From: Lithospermum erythrorhizon
Lineage: Eukaryota > Streptophyta > Magnoliopsida > Boraginales > Boraginaceae
Reading direction: 5' to 3'
Assembly (NCBI GenBank): GCA_019722365.1
Contig: JADFUC010001405.1
Coordinates: 1-64,000 of the forward strand
Length of the DNA: 64,000 bases
Under the pieces are notes generated by a model, which saw only the letters and a list, made by a program, of their open reading frames with translations, was not told the origin of the DNA and ran no database searches. Position 1 is the first letter of the stretch. Every line of letters starts with the position of its first letter. A program made the translations under genes and the position numbers. Of the stretch, positions 1-11,409 are shown in pieces.

Positions 1-390
1 ACCAGTATGCTTTACGTTCAGTTACGTATTGCTCAGAAATTGGAGAGGATTCATGATGTGTTCGGCGTGTGTCACGAGTGTAGATTTACCGCTGTGAGAC
101 GGATAGGTGACTGAGTGTAGATTTCACTTTTTATGAGGAGGACCCGGTGAGGATCTTGGATCGGAAAGAGAAGGTGTTGAGGAACAAAAGAAGTGAAATT
201 GGTAAAAGTTTTGTGGAAGAATAAACCGAGTAGAGAGGAAGCAGCGTGGGGCCTTGAGGGAGGATATGAGGCAGATTGCTACTTGAGGCTCTTCGTCCCG
301 AAGATTAGTGATCTTGGTTGTTTGATTTTTTACCTTTTAGTAGCTTTTGAGTTGAGAATTTCGAGGACAAAATTTTTTAGGTGGGTAGAA
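1..390 (+). pseudogene. Ty3/Gypsy integrase C-terminus with chromodomain-like tail (partial)
   Basis: This is the last part of a Gypsy polyprotein whose remainder lies left of the window. Residues QKLERIHDVF near 37-66 match the conserved IHDVFHVS stretch at the integrase end of plant chromoviruses. Further on, the phrases ILDRKEKVLRNK (about 152-190) and KLVKVLWKN (193-222) match the family's chromodomain-like tail. The frame changes at least twice and there are internal stops, so no product is expected. The string AATTTCGAGGACAAAATTTT followed by GGTGGGTAGAA (about 355-390) is the usual purine-rich end of the internal region just before the 3' LTR. Family membership is known biology; the exact end is inferred. 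Confidence 0.8.
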
Positions 391-2840
391 TCTAAAGCTG
401 GTAGCGACTTCGTTCATAAATAAATTAAAATGTGAGATTATTAAATTTATTTAAATGAGATTTGGAAACCAGCTAAATATTTTATGTTAAGTGAATGATT
501 ATGTTAGGAAGTTAGTTGTCTAAGCGAGTTAAAGCGAGAAATGCTTGATCGAATTAAAGTAATGCGGACTTTCAGATTTGGGCTAATGAGCTGACCAACT
601 AGAGACATCATTTTAAGCTGACCCCCCAGGCCAATTCTTTTTTGTTCTCTTCTCTCCCGGCCCGTGCGAGCCGTGAGGTGTCTACCCATTTATTTTTTGA
701 TTTTCTCCTCGATCCTCGAGCTTTGGAGCTAAAATTTTGGAGAGTTTCTCGCCGTCGTCCCTCGTCGTTTAAGGGAGTAAAAAGGTGCGATATTTTTGAG
801 TATTTTGTGAAATCACCACTGACTTTGACTTTGTTAGCGTTTTGGTATTTGAATTTTATTGCTCGATTGATTCTTGGGTTGTAAATTAGTTATTATTGAG
901 TTGAAATATTGTGTGTTTTGATGTAAAATTTAAGTGTTTTTAGGGCCGTTAACTTTTTAAAGACTTTTGACTTTTTGGATATATTATTGAATAAATTATT
1001 GACTAGGCTTAAATTATAATATACGAATTGAGAATGATCGATATTTGGGATAGAAAGTGTTGTTATATTTGAATTTACTTCGGGTGTCGTGGATTGACTT
1101 TTTCGCTAAAATGTGGTGGTTGATGTAAATAAGTTAGTGGGTAGTTAGTGTGATAGTTTTGGGGATCTGATTATGAATTATAAGTGTTGGGAAGCAAATC
1201 ATTTGGAAATTTGAATAGGATATAGGCTGATTATCGAATTTAGTCCGGGTAGTAGGGGTTATTAAATCGAAATTGTTATTTAAACATAGTTAGTAATCTT
1301 TACGTTAGTTGTCGATTTATAAAGCAAAATGGGTTAAAAAGTCTAGTATTTAAATTAGGATAAAGGGATTTAAATGGTTGAGTTGTGATTATATTTCGAA
1401 ATGTTTTTCTTCTGGAGACTAAGGGCGTGGGAGCAGTGAGGATCGATTGAGGCTGGCAGGCTAGTGGTACTAGCTTGAGGTGGGGATTTCTCACTCGTTG
1501 TTATCTTATTTATGTTTGAGTGTAGTGTATGTGGTAAAGTTGGTTGTGACAATGTATCTGCGTTATGAACTTATACGTGTGTGTATAGTTGTGGGAATTT
1601 GTGAAATGTTGACTTGTATGGTGAGGTCGCGTTAAGATCGTTATGGTGTGTTTATTGGAGGTATTTATGTTTGAGTACGAACTTTATGTTTAATTGTAAT
1701 TTTTTGAGTATGTTTATGTTGAGTGCTCGTATGCATTATATTTTGTGTTATGCACGTATGCAGGAGTATATCATGTTTGAGTATAGGTTTTATGCAATTT
1801 GTTGTATTGTGTGTTATGGATGCTACATTGAGATTATTGGGTGATGGTTGTATGTTTGATATTGTATGTGTGATTTGTAAATTGTTTGATTTGAAGATAT
1901 TGAGATGATGTGGGGTGTTCGAAGGGGTGAGCTGCGGGAAAGGATATAGCCGATGTTGGGTGTTCGAGAAGGGTGAGCTGCTTGGGAAAAGGATATGTTG
2001 TTGGGTGTTCGAGGAAGGGTGAGCCGCCGGAAAAGAATGAATTGTTCTATATAGGGGTTGTTGTGGTTTCATTTTGTAAGTTATTTTATTGTGGTTGTAG
2101 TATGAACGTGGTGTGTGAAATTTTCTTTGAGATTTACTTGTTTGGTTATGTGATATGGAATATGACACATGTGAGTTAACGTAAGTTGAATTTTCTATAA
2201 CGTGTGCATTTGTTGATGATGGTTAACCACATTATGATGCACTTGGGTGATTGTATTTAATAGTATATATGTACAAATGCATTTTATCCATCCTATCCCA
2301 TTACGTACATGCGTATACATTTATCCCCTTTATTGTATGCGCCGTTCGGATATGGGTAAGTTACCATCCGGTGATTAGTTTCCACTAAGTTGTCGAGGCA
2401 CCTTTTCCGCCCAGTTGATAGGGGCCACCAGGGCCGGTTGAGGATTCGTGAGTATCCGATTGATTTTATTTAGGTGAGAGGCGAGATTGCATTTAGAGAT
2501 CCTCGGCCGATCGTGATTGTTCTCATTCATTTTCTATACTTTCAGTTTCATATTTTTGGCTCAAATTGTGGAAAATGTATAAAGCTATTTCATGGAGTAT
2601 TTTGGTTTTGGAACTTTTATGAAGTTGTATTATGGGTTTTAGTTAGATGATGCCACGATAAGTTTAAACTTCAGTATGGAAATGTTTTTAGGTTTTCGAG
2701 CTATTTTCTTTGTTATGTTATCGAGGGTCTGGCTGGTTTTCAAGCGAGGTGATTTTCGTGTCAACACGTCGGTATGGTGACTCGGATATAAGGTTGATGA
2801 TGACTCGACCTCGGTGGGGACTGGGGCGAGGTCAAATACA
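391..2840 (+). mobile_element. 3' LTR of the + strand Gypsy element
   Basis: The LTR begins where the GGTGGGTAGAA motif ends and finishes in a degenerate GGCGAGGTCAAATACA, comparable to CGGGTCGTTACA in the other copies. Its length (about 2.45 kb) and order of parts (AT-rich start, pyrimidine-rich leader near 640-760, minisatellite, GTGACTCGG near the end) match the other Gypsy LTRs here, but its first 400 bases belong to a distinct subfamily. The 167-codon open frame on the minus strand at 1665-2168 lies inside it and is low-complexity noise. The LTR ends against Copia RNase H sequence, so the Gypsy element seems to have inserted into that Copia element. Confidence 0.75.
1911..2046 (+). repeat. 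45-46 bp minisatellite, three units, inside the LTR
   Basis: Three consecutive units begin at 1911, 1957 and 2002. Each starts with TGGGTGTTCGA (the first with one extra G), followed by a GGGTGAGC core and an AAAGGATAT-like tail. The units differ by a few substitutions and single-base indels. The other Gypsy LTRs in the window carry different short tandem repeats in roughly the same place. Confidence 0.85.
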
Positions 2841-5800
2841 TGGGAATCAGATGACTTCGCTTTAGTTAGCGTGGTATCTACTTGGTTACACTTAGTGCGT
2901 AAGACCCATCGAGATTACGGAGGAGTCGCGGCGTAAGCGTCACGTGATGGATCACATGGTAGAGAGCGTAAGGTATGTCGCCATTATGTTCATCTGTCGC
3001 TAGTAGTGGGACTTTCTGCTCTGTGAGTTGAACTCCATGTCTCGTAGGAGATTACCACTTCTTGGAATTACTCGTGTTGAACACTTTTGTAGTACTTTAT
3101 TCACGTAAAGTATCTGACAAAGAGAGTCAATCGGCCTCTGAGGCCGATACCGGTGAATCTTTATTCAAGAAGTATATATTGTCTTGCGTCTAAGTCGCCG
3201 TTGAGGAAGCGTTTGCCGCGGCCCGATCCTTGATGAGATTTAGTAACTACCGTTGTTCCAATGATAAGTATGTCGTTGACATACGAGGCTATGAATGATA
3301 CATAACTCCAACACTTTTCTTGTATACACACAGATTCTTACGTTCTTGATGAAACCAAACTCTTTGATTGATTCTCAAAGCGTAGATTCAAGCTACGGGA
3401 TGCTGCTTAAGACCATAAATGGACTTTTTGCAGCTTGCGTACATGCTTGGAGTCCTTTAGGACATGTAAAGCACAGGTTGTACCATGTCACGCATCTTCC
3501 TCCCAAATTTCCATTTAGGGAAGCACGTCTTTACATCCATTTACCACATTTCATAGTCATGAAATGCGGCGTAAGCTAAGATTATCCAGGATGGAGTTTA
3601 AGCATAGCCCTTTGGCGAGTAAGTTTCCCTCATAGTCCGGCTCCGTGAACTTGTTTTGAAACTTAACTTTATTTCTGAGTCTAACTTTGAAAACATCAAC
3701 GTTCCGTCTTTATCATGTTTCTTCTTAAATATCGTTTTACATTGATAGAGGCGAACCAGTTTGGTAAAATCGACAAGGACCAGAGCCTGGAATTTTTGGT
3801 ACATAAAATCCACTCAATGATTGCATGGCTGTTGCCATTTGTCGGCATCCGTGCTATTGGGCTGCTTCTTTTGCAAGTGGGCTCAAATAGAAAGCTTTCA
3901 ATGATGAAAGCTTCCGTACAGTAGCTGGTTAGGTGGCGATCCACGTTGGATCTCTGGGTTGGTTAACCCATGATTTCTGTGGATCAAGAGCTGGGTCTTA
4001 CATGAAGGTTCGATTCTTGTGAGTATGTCGAGATGCCTGCATTAGATGCATCGACATTGACTTAAATCGGCTTGAGCTTAAATGAGATGAACACCCAGGT
4101 ATACAGTCTTACGGATAAATATTCTTTTCAAAGGGAATACTCATTCTAGAAATGAAGATTTTTATTCTCTGCTTAGGGGAATTAAGTAGTAACCAAAAGC
4201 TATTTTCCTTGGATATCTATGAAATAACATTTGCTCGAATTCGTATGAGTTTATCTATTGTTAATCTCTTAGCGTAAAAGACATGACCCCGAATCTTGAA
4301 AACCCAGCAGGAATCTTCCCCGAACCCGCAGTTCATGGGGAGTTTATCTCTTGACTTAGTTGGACATCACATTGAAGGTAAGTGTCGCTTAAGTCACGTA
4401 TCCCGAAATTAAGCGAGTAGATCGGATAGGCTCGTCATAGATCGAACCGTATCGAGATTCGATTTCTCTCTTCGAACACGCCATTATCTTTGTGGCGTTC
4501 TATTTCAAGTGAGTGGCCAAGCAATACCGCGCTCTACAAGATGAGTATTATTGAACTTCGTTACTAAAAATATTCTCCGCCTCATCGAGACCGGAGGAGA
4601 ATCTTTGTGTCTTATTCGATTGGTTTTGTGCCGTTTTTGGAACTCCTTGAGATTTCTCGAAAGGACTCGTGTTTGTATCTCGTCGAATACACAAAGCAGG
4701 TAATCTCTTGCCAGTCGTCGATCAAGTAGCAATGAAGTAGTTATAACCTCCTCTTTGCGGATGTGTTCGTTGGCCCATCGTGTGTATGATCCCCCGATAA
4801 AATCGAGCTTGCCCACTTTCGTTTAAGCCGGTGAAAGGCATTTTTGGTAGATTTTGCCCCAAAGGCTGAGACTCGTACTGCTCGTATGATTCATAATGAA
4901 ACGCTTAGTATTCATTATTGAATTGGAGTTTCTTGATTCGGTTCACCGTTAATGTGACTTTGATGCTTGATGCCATAAGGTATGTTTGGTTTTTAAGTCG
5001 TTAGGAGCACATTCCGTTTTAAGTTTATGTTATATGACTCGTTAATCATGTCTAAAGCGTATAGACCATTTTGAAGGGAGGCGGTCTTAAATCTTGCCCG
5101 TTACTTGGTGATCCCCAGAATTCATCGGGATCTATTGAAAATGAAAAACCATCATTATTCCAACCCGAAATAGAAATAATATTCCACGCAAATTGTTTAG
5201 GAGATAAGTTGAGAAACAAGGCCCGTGGGCAAATTTAAACTAATGGATCTACTGAGGGCAGCGACGCCCGGCGCCCGTTTCCACATGGCATGAGACCCGT
5301 TTCTCTTTGTTTAGTGCTTGAGCTTGAGTTCTGCGTATTACGACAAATATGAGAACCCGCGGCCGGTGTGCTTCCCTGAAATGGGAAGAAAGTTGTACAA
5401 ACTTGATAACATGGCACTTTTGGAAGCGAGGTGTTTTATTAAACCATTTTTCCTCTCGATTGAATTTCCCTACATTGCGACTTTCCGGTGACCACTTGAG
5501 TTTGCAATAGTGGCGGAATGTAAATGCGAGAGACACCACGCACTTCTACGTCTTGCGGCGTTTACGCTAAAGCGGCAGCGATAGAAGCGAAAAAGACCTA
5601 CTGTTCATATCAAAAATTCATTAAGCATCAATGATAGTTATTTGTTTATGAATCTCGGCGAAACTTGTCGACGCATACACACTACCGCCTTTGATGTACC
5701 TAGACATATCGACTAAGCGAGATCTCGTAGTGATAAAGAACTCTAGCAGGGGAACTGCTCTGCGTCAGGAAGGGATCCTTGCATTTGGCGGATCCGTCGC

Positions 5801-6163
5801 TCGAAGTGCCTTGTCAGGCTGCGCGTGTTTCGTCCCTACGGTTGATAAGGAGCATGGGAAATATTTCGTATTTCATTTAAATGCAGCTCCTTGATTCACT
5901 GAGTGCTTCGATAAAATGTCATATACGTGATACTGCGTCATACGAGCACGAAACCGGCTCACGTCGAATAAGCATAAGACAACTGCGTTTAGAGAGTCAC
6001 TGCTTATGCGACTCGTATTTCTTTCAGCGTCTGTGTCGGTCCCCGGAAGATCTTATAGGAATTCGCTTTATACAAGGCGTATTCAATCACGTCTTACTTG
6101 AAGGCGACCTTGACTCACGAGACAGCGTCTCAAAATTTGCACCGTCGTACGCGGCGAGTTAAT
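2841..6163 (-). pseudogene. Ty1/Copia gag-pol remnant
   Basis: Read on the minus strand from 6163 down, the order is gag (about 6160-5560), zinc-knuckle and protease region, integrase, RT and RNase H. GSHICRNT at about 5330-5356 marks the protease, but the usual DTG has become an STPAAG-like string. Integrase is seen at 4505-4816 (EFQKRHK and neighbours) and the RT start at 3598-3813 (IFKKK). The RT active-site box reads YVND at about 3264-3284, so its first Asp is Asn. RNase H landmarks (RHGVQL, SYALSV) lie between 3040 and 2880. The element stops in RNase H at the Gypsy LTR. It is the same family as the + strand copy at 42918-49455 and is certainly dead. Confidence 0.85.
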
Positions 6164-6289
6164 GCTTAGTTTGAGCGAGTTCCTAGGGGTACTTGATAGT
6201 GGTAGCCATATTAATTCTCTGAGAATAAGTAAAATAAAATAACAGGACTCGATAAACTATCATCCCACAAAAACAACACACAAATAAGT

Positions 6290-6886
6290 AATGCTATTGC
6301 TTCAAATCTAAACATAGCGGTAAACCCAGCAGAGCGTTTAAGTATTGGCTTGACTTTAGATTAACTCTATTAGTTAGATTTAAGACACTAATGAGTTGCT
6401 AATTAATTGTTTAATTAAGCAATTAAATAGTAATGAGTCGATATGATAATATTTCCAACTTATTGATAAAATACTAAAATTACTTGAAAGAACCAATTAA
6501 ATAACTATTTAATTGATTCTATTTGTTAATCGATATTCTACATAAAATGTAGAACCGCATGGTAGAAATACATTTACCGATTATACGATTCTCTTTAATT
6601 TTGTACATGAAATATAACTTCAGCGTCGCTATATGTGTGTGACATGAGGCTCGAGATAATAGTAAGTTGTATAATAATAATAATTGACCAATTACTATTC
6701 TATAGCGATTAATGAGTAAAAGATCATGATATTCGTAGCCGCTTAAATTATCATGAGCCAGCTAGTAATATCTGATTACTAAGTTGAACTACAAGTTAAA
6801 TAATTACATTAAACCCATTGGTAAATGAATTGATACGCGATTGTCGCAGCCAGGCGTAATAAATGGAATCAGTCTCATTGACTTCA
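6290..6886 (-). mobile_element. Partial 5' LTR of the minus-strand Copia element
   Basis: This stretch is the reverse complement of about the first 600 bases of the Copia LTR at 42918-43912. Shared blocks include ATTGACCAATTACTATT, TAGTAATAT and a terminal GACTTCA corresponding to the LTR start. The end of the LTR, the primer-binding site and about 2 kb of leader are missing: the sequence passes near 6290 directly into what matches the bases just before gag in the + copy (TTATTTTATTTTACTTATTC, GGAACTCG). A large internal deletion therefore removed the LTR promoter end and the leader. Confidence 0.8.
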
Positions 6887-7699
6887 CCAAAGGCTTAGGT
6901 TGTGCACACTAGAATCGATTATGGAGTTTGATAAAGGGCCAGCGTCATAGTCCAATTTTGAAATTCTGACTCATTTATAGGGGGTTTTTAGTAAGCGTAA
7001 TCCACGAGGGTTCTTGTTTGATTACGTGGACCAATAAGATTATCTTTGTGTGGTTAAAGGTGGCCTTGTATTCCTTTAATACTTATTTGCCCATAGGCGC
7101 ATGTTTTGTTCTTGTGTGGAGTTTGGATGTTTCTTAATTGGTAGTGTATAGATCCGCGTCGAGCCAGTTGGTTTTAGATCGAACTTCCGCTTTATTAAGT
7201 TTTTAAGATCCTTTGAGGTCCGTTTGTCTTAGGTTGAGTGGTGGACAAGGTGTCTTTAAGCGTGGTAGTATGCCGTTCTTGAGGTACCCAACACATAGAG
7301 ACTCTCGAATCCCGGTAATTTGTTATAAAACTTTGGTGATTACATGAGACTACCAATCCAAGGAGTTAGCAGATAAATTGGGAGTTGCGATCTAGGATCC
7401 GTAGCGGCATAATCCTATCTTGAGATTCTGACTCCATCATGGGCTTTAGCAATCCGAGGAGTTATTTGATGATGTAGACTTTAAATTGCGATCTTGGAAT
7501 TAGTTAGTCTTAATTTCCCATAGAAAAGAGTATGGATATGCAGTTTGTATTAGAGTTGGATGTTTTTACTTTCAAAGGGCTTTAGTAGTTTCCTATGCTT
7601 GAGATAGTGCGAGAAATATGAGGGCTCGACTTGGGAAAGCCTATTTGGCGGTTTGGGCCGGTCCACTAAGGGCTACTCGAGGCTACATGGTACTATGGA
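6887..7699. other. No gene; weak ~100 bp repeated segments
   Basis: No coding frame is supported. Related segments occur near 6950-6985 and 7415-7455 (TCCAATTTTGAAATTCTGACTC against TCCTATCTTGAGATTCTGACTC). Another related pair lies near 7352-7400 and 7449-7500: AATCCAAGGAGTTA and AATCCGAGGAGTTA, each followed by a TTGCGATCT block. These look like old local duplications of unknown origin. Confidence 0.5.
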
Positions 7700-8040
7700 T
7701 ATGTCTTGATCGGCTTTAGAGGCATGTGGTCTAGATGAAATATATTCCTGACTAGCCTTAGTAGCTTATTAGTTAGGACGACTCTTTCCGGCTTTACAGG
7801 TTTATTAGTCATGATGAGATATATTCTTGACGGCACTTGGCGGTTTATTGATCGGGATGACCGTAATGGGGTTAAGGAGGTGATTGGGCCGAGGACATGG
7901 CGTATTCACTAGCCAGCACTTAACGGCTTATTAGTCGGGGATGACTATGTATGGAGGCTTTAGGAGGCTTATTGGGCGGGGATATGGCATTACTCGGCGC
8001 TTTCCTGACTTATTAGTCGGGGCGAGCTTTATTTGTGTGA
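7700..8040 (+). repeat. Degenerate ~40 bp tandem repeat array
   Basis: About seven imperfect units begin near 7705, 7752, 7789, 7831, 7917, 7955 and 7997. The common pattern is CGGCTTTAG, then a GGCTTATTAGTCGGG-like core, then GATGA or a similar tail. Unit lengths vary from about 33 to 86 bases, so the array has decayed. It may be the variable region of an old LTR element, but no boundaries are visible. About 150 featureless bases follow up to the MITE. Confidence 0.7.
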
Positions 8041-8209
8041 ATATTGATGTGTTAGAGATCCCAAGAGTCTTCATGTTTTAGGTTGAAGGATCCTTGAATT
8101 TTTGTAAGAGGATGTATTTATTTCAGGCAGGCGGATTACATGGGTAATTTACTTGATGTACTCCCGTGTTTCAAATATAAATCCTCATTCTGAAATGCTT
8201 GCATTCTGC

Positions 8210-8687
8210 CAGAGTCGGACCGAAACCCCGATTTCGAGATGCAGGAATCGGACGGATCCGGTCCCAGGCAGTCCGGTTTCGGTCCCATCCGAGGAACCGG
8301 TCAGTTTCGATCCATCCGGATCCGATAGTATCGTCTCCGATTCCGGTAGTATCCGATATCCGACTTCGGATCGATAGTATCATAAAATACAAAAAAATAA
8401 CAATTGAAAATACTAAAAAATTAAACATAAAAAAAATCGAAAATACACACAAAATCAAACTTCATTTACATGAATCCGGTTTTTAATTTTTTTTAAATTA
8501 CGGATCGGATCGATTTAGATTTGCGGTCGGGATCGGTTTTCGATAAGTCGAGGATCCGGTTTCGGATCACCGGATCGAATCTTGGATCGGGGCGGGATCA
8601 GTCCATTCCGGACAGACTTTCGGACCCGAGGTAAGATCGGGCCGGTTCGGACCGGTTCCAGATCGCCCGGTCCACCCAGCGGTACTG
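8210..8687. mobile_element. hAT-like non-autonomous element (MITE)
   Basis: The stretch starts with CAGAGTCGGACCG and ends in a sequence whose reverse complement starts CAGTACCGCTGGG. Inside both ends are dense CGGAT, CCGGTT and GGTTCGG words in inverted arrangement, flanking an AT-rich core (about 8380-8500) with no coding frame. CAG termini with CGG-rich subterminal arrays are typical of plant hAT MITEs. An 8-bp target duplication would be expected, but the flanks (CATTCTGC and CTACATTT) do not match, so the superfamily is inferred. The 74-95 codon open frames here come from the CG-rich arrays and are not genes. Confidence 0.65.
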
Positions 8688-8879
8688 CTACATTTCTTTG
8701 GGACCTTAGTCCTGCAGTGCAGAAAAATAATGCGGATAGAGAAGGGGACTTTTACTTCTACATGTGTATTTGATACGTATGCATAAATTTTTTTAGCTTG
8801 CCCGACCATGGGGACTTGATTCACGAAATCAAAAGAAGCATGCATAAGGAAAAGATAGAGAGTGTTGCCTCTTATGCTG

Positions 8880-9125
8880 CTTGAGACTTATTTATTCCTA
8901 CTGCTATGGTATACACGATGCGAGTAATGCTTTGATTTTGACGGTTATTGTGATAAGGGGTGAACTCCTAGGGTATGCGTATCTTCCGTCTCGGTAAGTT
9001 TTATGCTTTCTACTTTAGACTTTGTGGAACAAAATAAAATTTCTTTATGGTTATATGGTACTTAGAGTTCCAAGTTTCCTACGTGCCCAAAGGGATCAGT
9101 CGAGAATGTAGTTGAGGGTTTGATC
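8880..9125 (-). mobile_element. Possible Tat/Ogre-type LTR remnant
   Basis: On the minus strand this segment contains CCGAGACGGAAGATACGCA followed by TACCCTAGGAGTTCA. That order resembles the plant Tat-lineage Gypsy LTR end with a GATACGTAGGCA block followed by a GGTTCG block. A clearer relative is on the + strand at 17060-17160, and both sit beside the same minisatellite. The call rests on these short matches plus position, so it is tentative. Confidence 0.3.
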
Positions 9126-9129
9126 TTTT

Positions 9130-9400
9130 AGCCTCGTATCCAAAGAGGGGTGATTGGGTTGTTTATACTTTCCATGCTTAGGAGTTACATAGGTAATTTA
9201 ACCTGCATTGCACGAGGAGGGTTGGAAAGTTTAGAGCTAGGTGTTCGGAGTATGGGTAAAGTTAACCTCGTGCAGAGAGTTGGATAGTTTATACTCGTGT
9301 TAGGGAGTGTATAGATAATTTAACCTACTGAGATGGGTAGGACCGGTTTATATACTCGTGTTCGGGAGTGTGGTGGGCGGTTATCCCTCGTGCTCAAGAG
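9130..9400 (-). repeat. ~60 bp minisatellite (array A)
   Basis: Four to five imperfect units start near 9135, 9180, 9247, 9303 and 9364. Each contains GGAGTGTATAG or a variant, then AATTTAACCT, a G-rich middle, and GTTTATACTCGTGTT. The reverse complement of the same unit occurs at 16730-17000. The strand given refers to the presumed parent element, whose + copy is at 15400-17160. The open frames crossing this array (9320-9665) are repeat-derived. Confidence 0.8.
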
Positions 9401-11400
9401 GTTTTGCTGCTTGTTTAATGGCGATAGCATGCCGAAGCGACCATATGCGGGCCGCTCTCGCACATTTTCTTCCTCGAGGTCTTTGGTGCTTGACTGCTGT
9501 ATGAGAGGTGTCATTGCCTTAGCGAACAAGCGAAGATTGTGGTTTAGGTGGCTTGACTACCGAGGTTCTGCGCTTGTTGGCGGAGGGTGGCAATCATTCC
9601 ATAGGGTTTTCTCGTGGATGTACCTATATATAAATTCGTTTTTGGATGCCTGCTTGAGGAATTGATACAGGATGATGCGGCAGGCGGTCGTGCAGTACTC
9701 CCACGTATATTCTGTGTATAGACATAGCGTTGAATACAGCTCTCCCCATTTCTTTCAAAGAATACTTGTGGCTAGAGTGTCCATCTTTGAGTTCATCTAC
9801 CACGAGCCCCGTTTATGCATCTTTTTCTTTTGATCGCCATGGAAGGTGGACATGAACCTTTCTTTCATTGATAACTTCGGAGGTGAGGACCTCATGTGTG
9901 CTTGTTCGGCTAAAATGTATTACATCTGGTATGCGCTTCGTCAAGACTGCCTGCGTTGAGATATAAGGTAGAGCTCTCTTATTCCTCTAGTTGTTCCGGG
10001 TTAGAGTTGGCCTCGGTCTATCAAAATAGATCTCCTTTTGGTTTGTGTTGTGGCTTTTTTACTTTTTGCCCACCTGATCTTAGGAAGGCTGACTTTTCGT
10101 TTATTTGGTTTAGCCTTTTGTTAGATGACTCTTCTACCACAGATATGTAGCGATTGTTAGCCCGTTTGCTTTCAGGGACTCGTAAGAGGATTTGGAACAT
10201 ACGGAGTCCGGTTGAGGACTTCGATGGTATGCCCACAGTTGTACCATCTTTAGTGTTTTTATTCGGACCGTGCACTTTGTCGGCGGTAACCGGTGAAAAT
10301 TCACCCCGAGGTCTTTTGCCTTTTTTAGTCGTATTCAACGCCCGACCGTTTGGCCCCGTAGTTCCGTACTTTCGGCTTTTGAGTACTAACTGCTTTGAGG
10401 TAGTGCAAAGCCGCTTTAATGGCATTGAAGCTACTTTTTCAGTGAGTCGGTGGTAGAGCGAACCACCCCGAATGCTTTTTGTGAGTTAAATCTTCCTTTC
10501 TAGGAAGGATCGGGAGCTCGACTTTGGGTTTTTAGAACTGCGAGGCTCGGTTACCTTCTTTTTCTAACTTTTATAGTCTTGGCCTCTGCGAAGTGTGATT
10601 CTTTAAGTGTGAAAAGATTTTCATCAGCCTTAATCGTTCGTGCATTGCCGCACTGCTAACGAGCGTTGATGATGTAGAGTAGAGGGGCTGCATTCGCTGC
10701 TTATGGATCCATGAAGTGTAGCGTGCTTGCATTGTATGTGTGACTCTTTCGATCCACGTGGAACGAAGATGTAGTTTCTAGTTTTTTGATTGTTGGAGTG
10801 CAGGGGCTCCACTCCTAAAGCTGTTGGCCATTTGATTGAACCTAGTGTGAATCACGAGGCCCCATTGCGATTCGTTGGTTGGGATACCTAAGAGCTTGAT
10901 ATTTGGAGTAGTGGGAGGATGTTCACGGTTGACCCTCCACTGCCCGGTGATACGCTAATCGCTCTTCGCGTATATATACAGACACGTAAAAGAAAGATTA
11001 CAGGTTGTGATCAGCGTCCTCTTGTGGTAGATGCTTAAATGCATGAGGTGACAGCGAAGATGCAGGGATTGTCGAGTACTTTCTAGGCGCCTCACGATCT
11101 TCTGCCGATGTTGGGCAACAACTTTTATTCCGGTATACATGGCCACTACTAGAGAAAAGCGCATTTATGACATTAAAAATGGCTAATGGCGCGTGCTTGT
11201 CAGCTTATGTTTACTTAGCGATATTTCAATCGATAAGCGTGTTTTTAAAACGATTCGGTCGATCGGCCAATGCTTTTCGAAATATTCTGATGATAAACGT
11301 CTTTTTAGTACACCGTTTATTATCAGCATGATTATACGTGACTGTTCATTAAGGCTATTTAGATCATTTCACTAACTATTTTTTGATAAAAGAAAAATTC
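9401..11400. other. Unassigned region, possibly decayed Tat-like internal sequence
   Basis: I do not recognise any family here. The longest open frame is 134 codons on the minus strand (10425-10021). It is rich in Lys, Ser and Asn, has no motif I can name, and overlaps a 100-codon frame on the other strand. Position next to array A and the possible LTR at 8880 would suit the 3' half of a minus-strand Tat-like element, but no RT, RNase H or integrase motif could be read. 11160-11400 is AT-rich with nothing visible. Confidence 0.35.
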
Positions 11401-11409
11401 AAAAATTTA

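Noticed and set aside
1665..2168. 167-codon open frame on the minus strand
   Set aside because: It lies antisense inside a Gypsy LTR, overlaps a minisatellite, is rich in His, Asn, Gln and Ser, and shows no domain. Low C content of the + strand explains the absence of stops.
5691..6162. Two + strand open frames (67 and 93 codons)
   Set aside because: They are antisense to the gag gene of the minus-strand Copia element; the match of the minus strand to the + Copia copy decides the strand.
10021..10425. 134-codon minus-strand frame as a possible new gene
   Set aside because: No recognisable motif, an overlapping 100-codon frame on the other strand, and TE-like surroundings; kept only as unassigned sequence.
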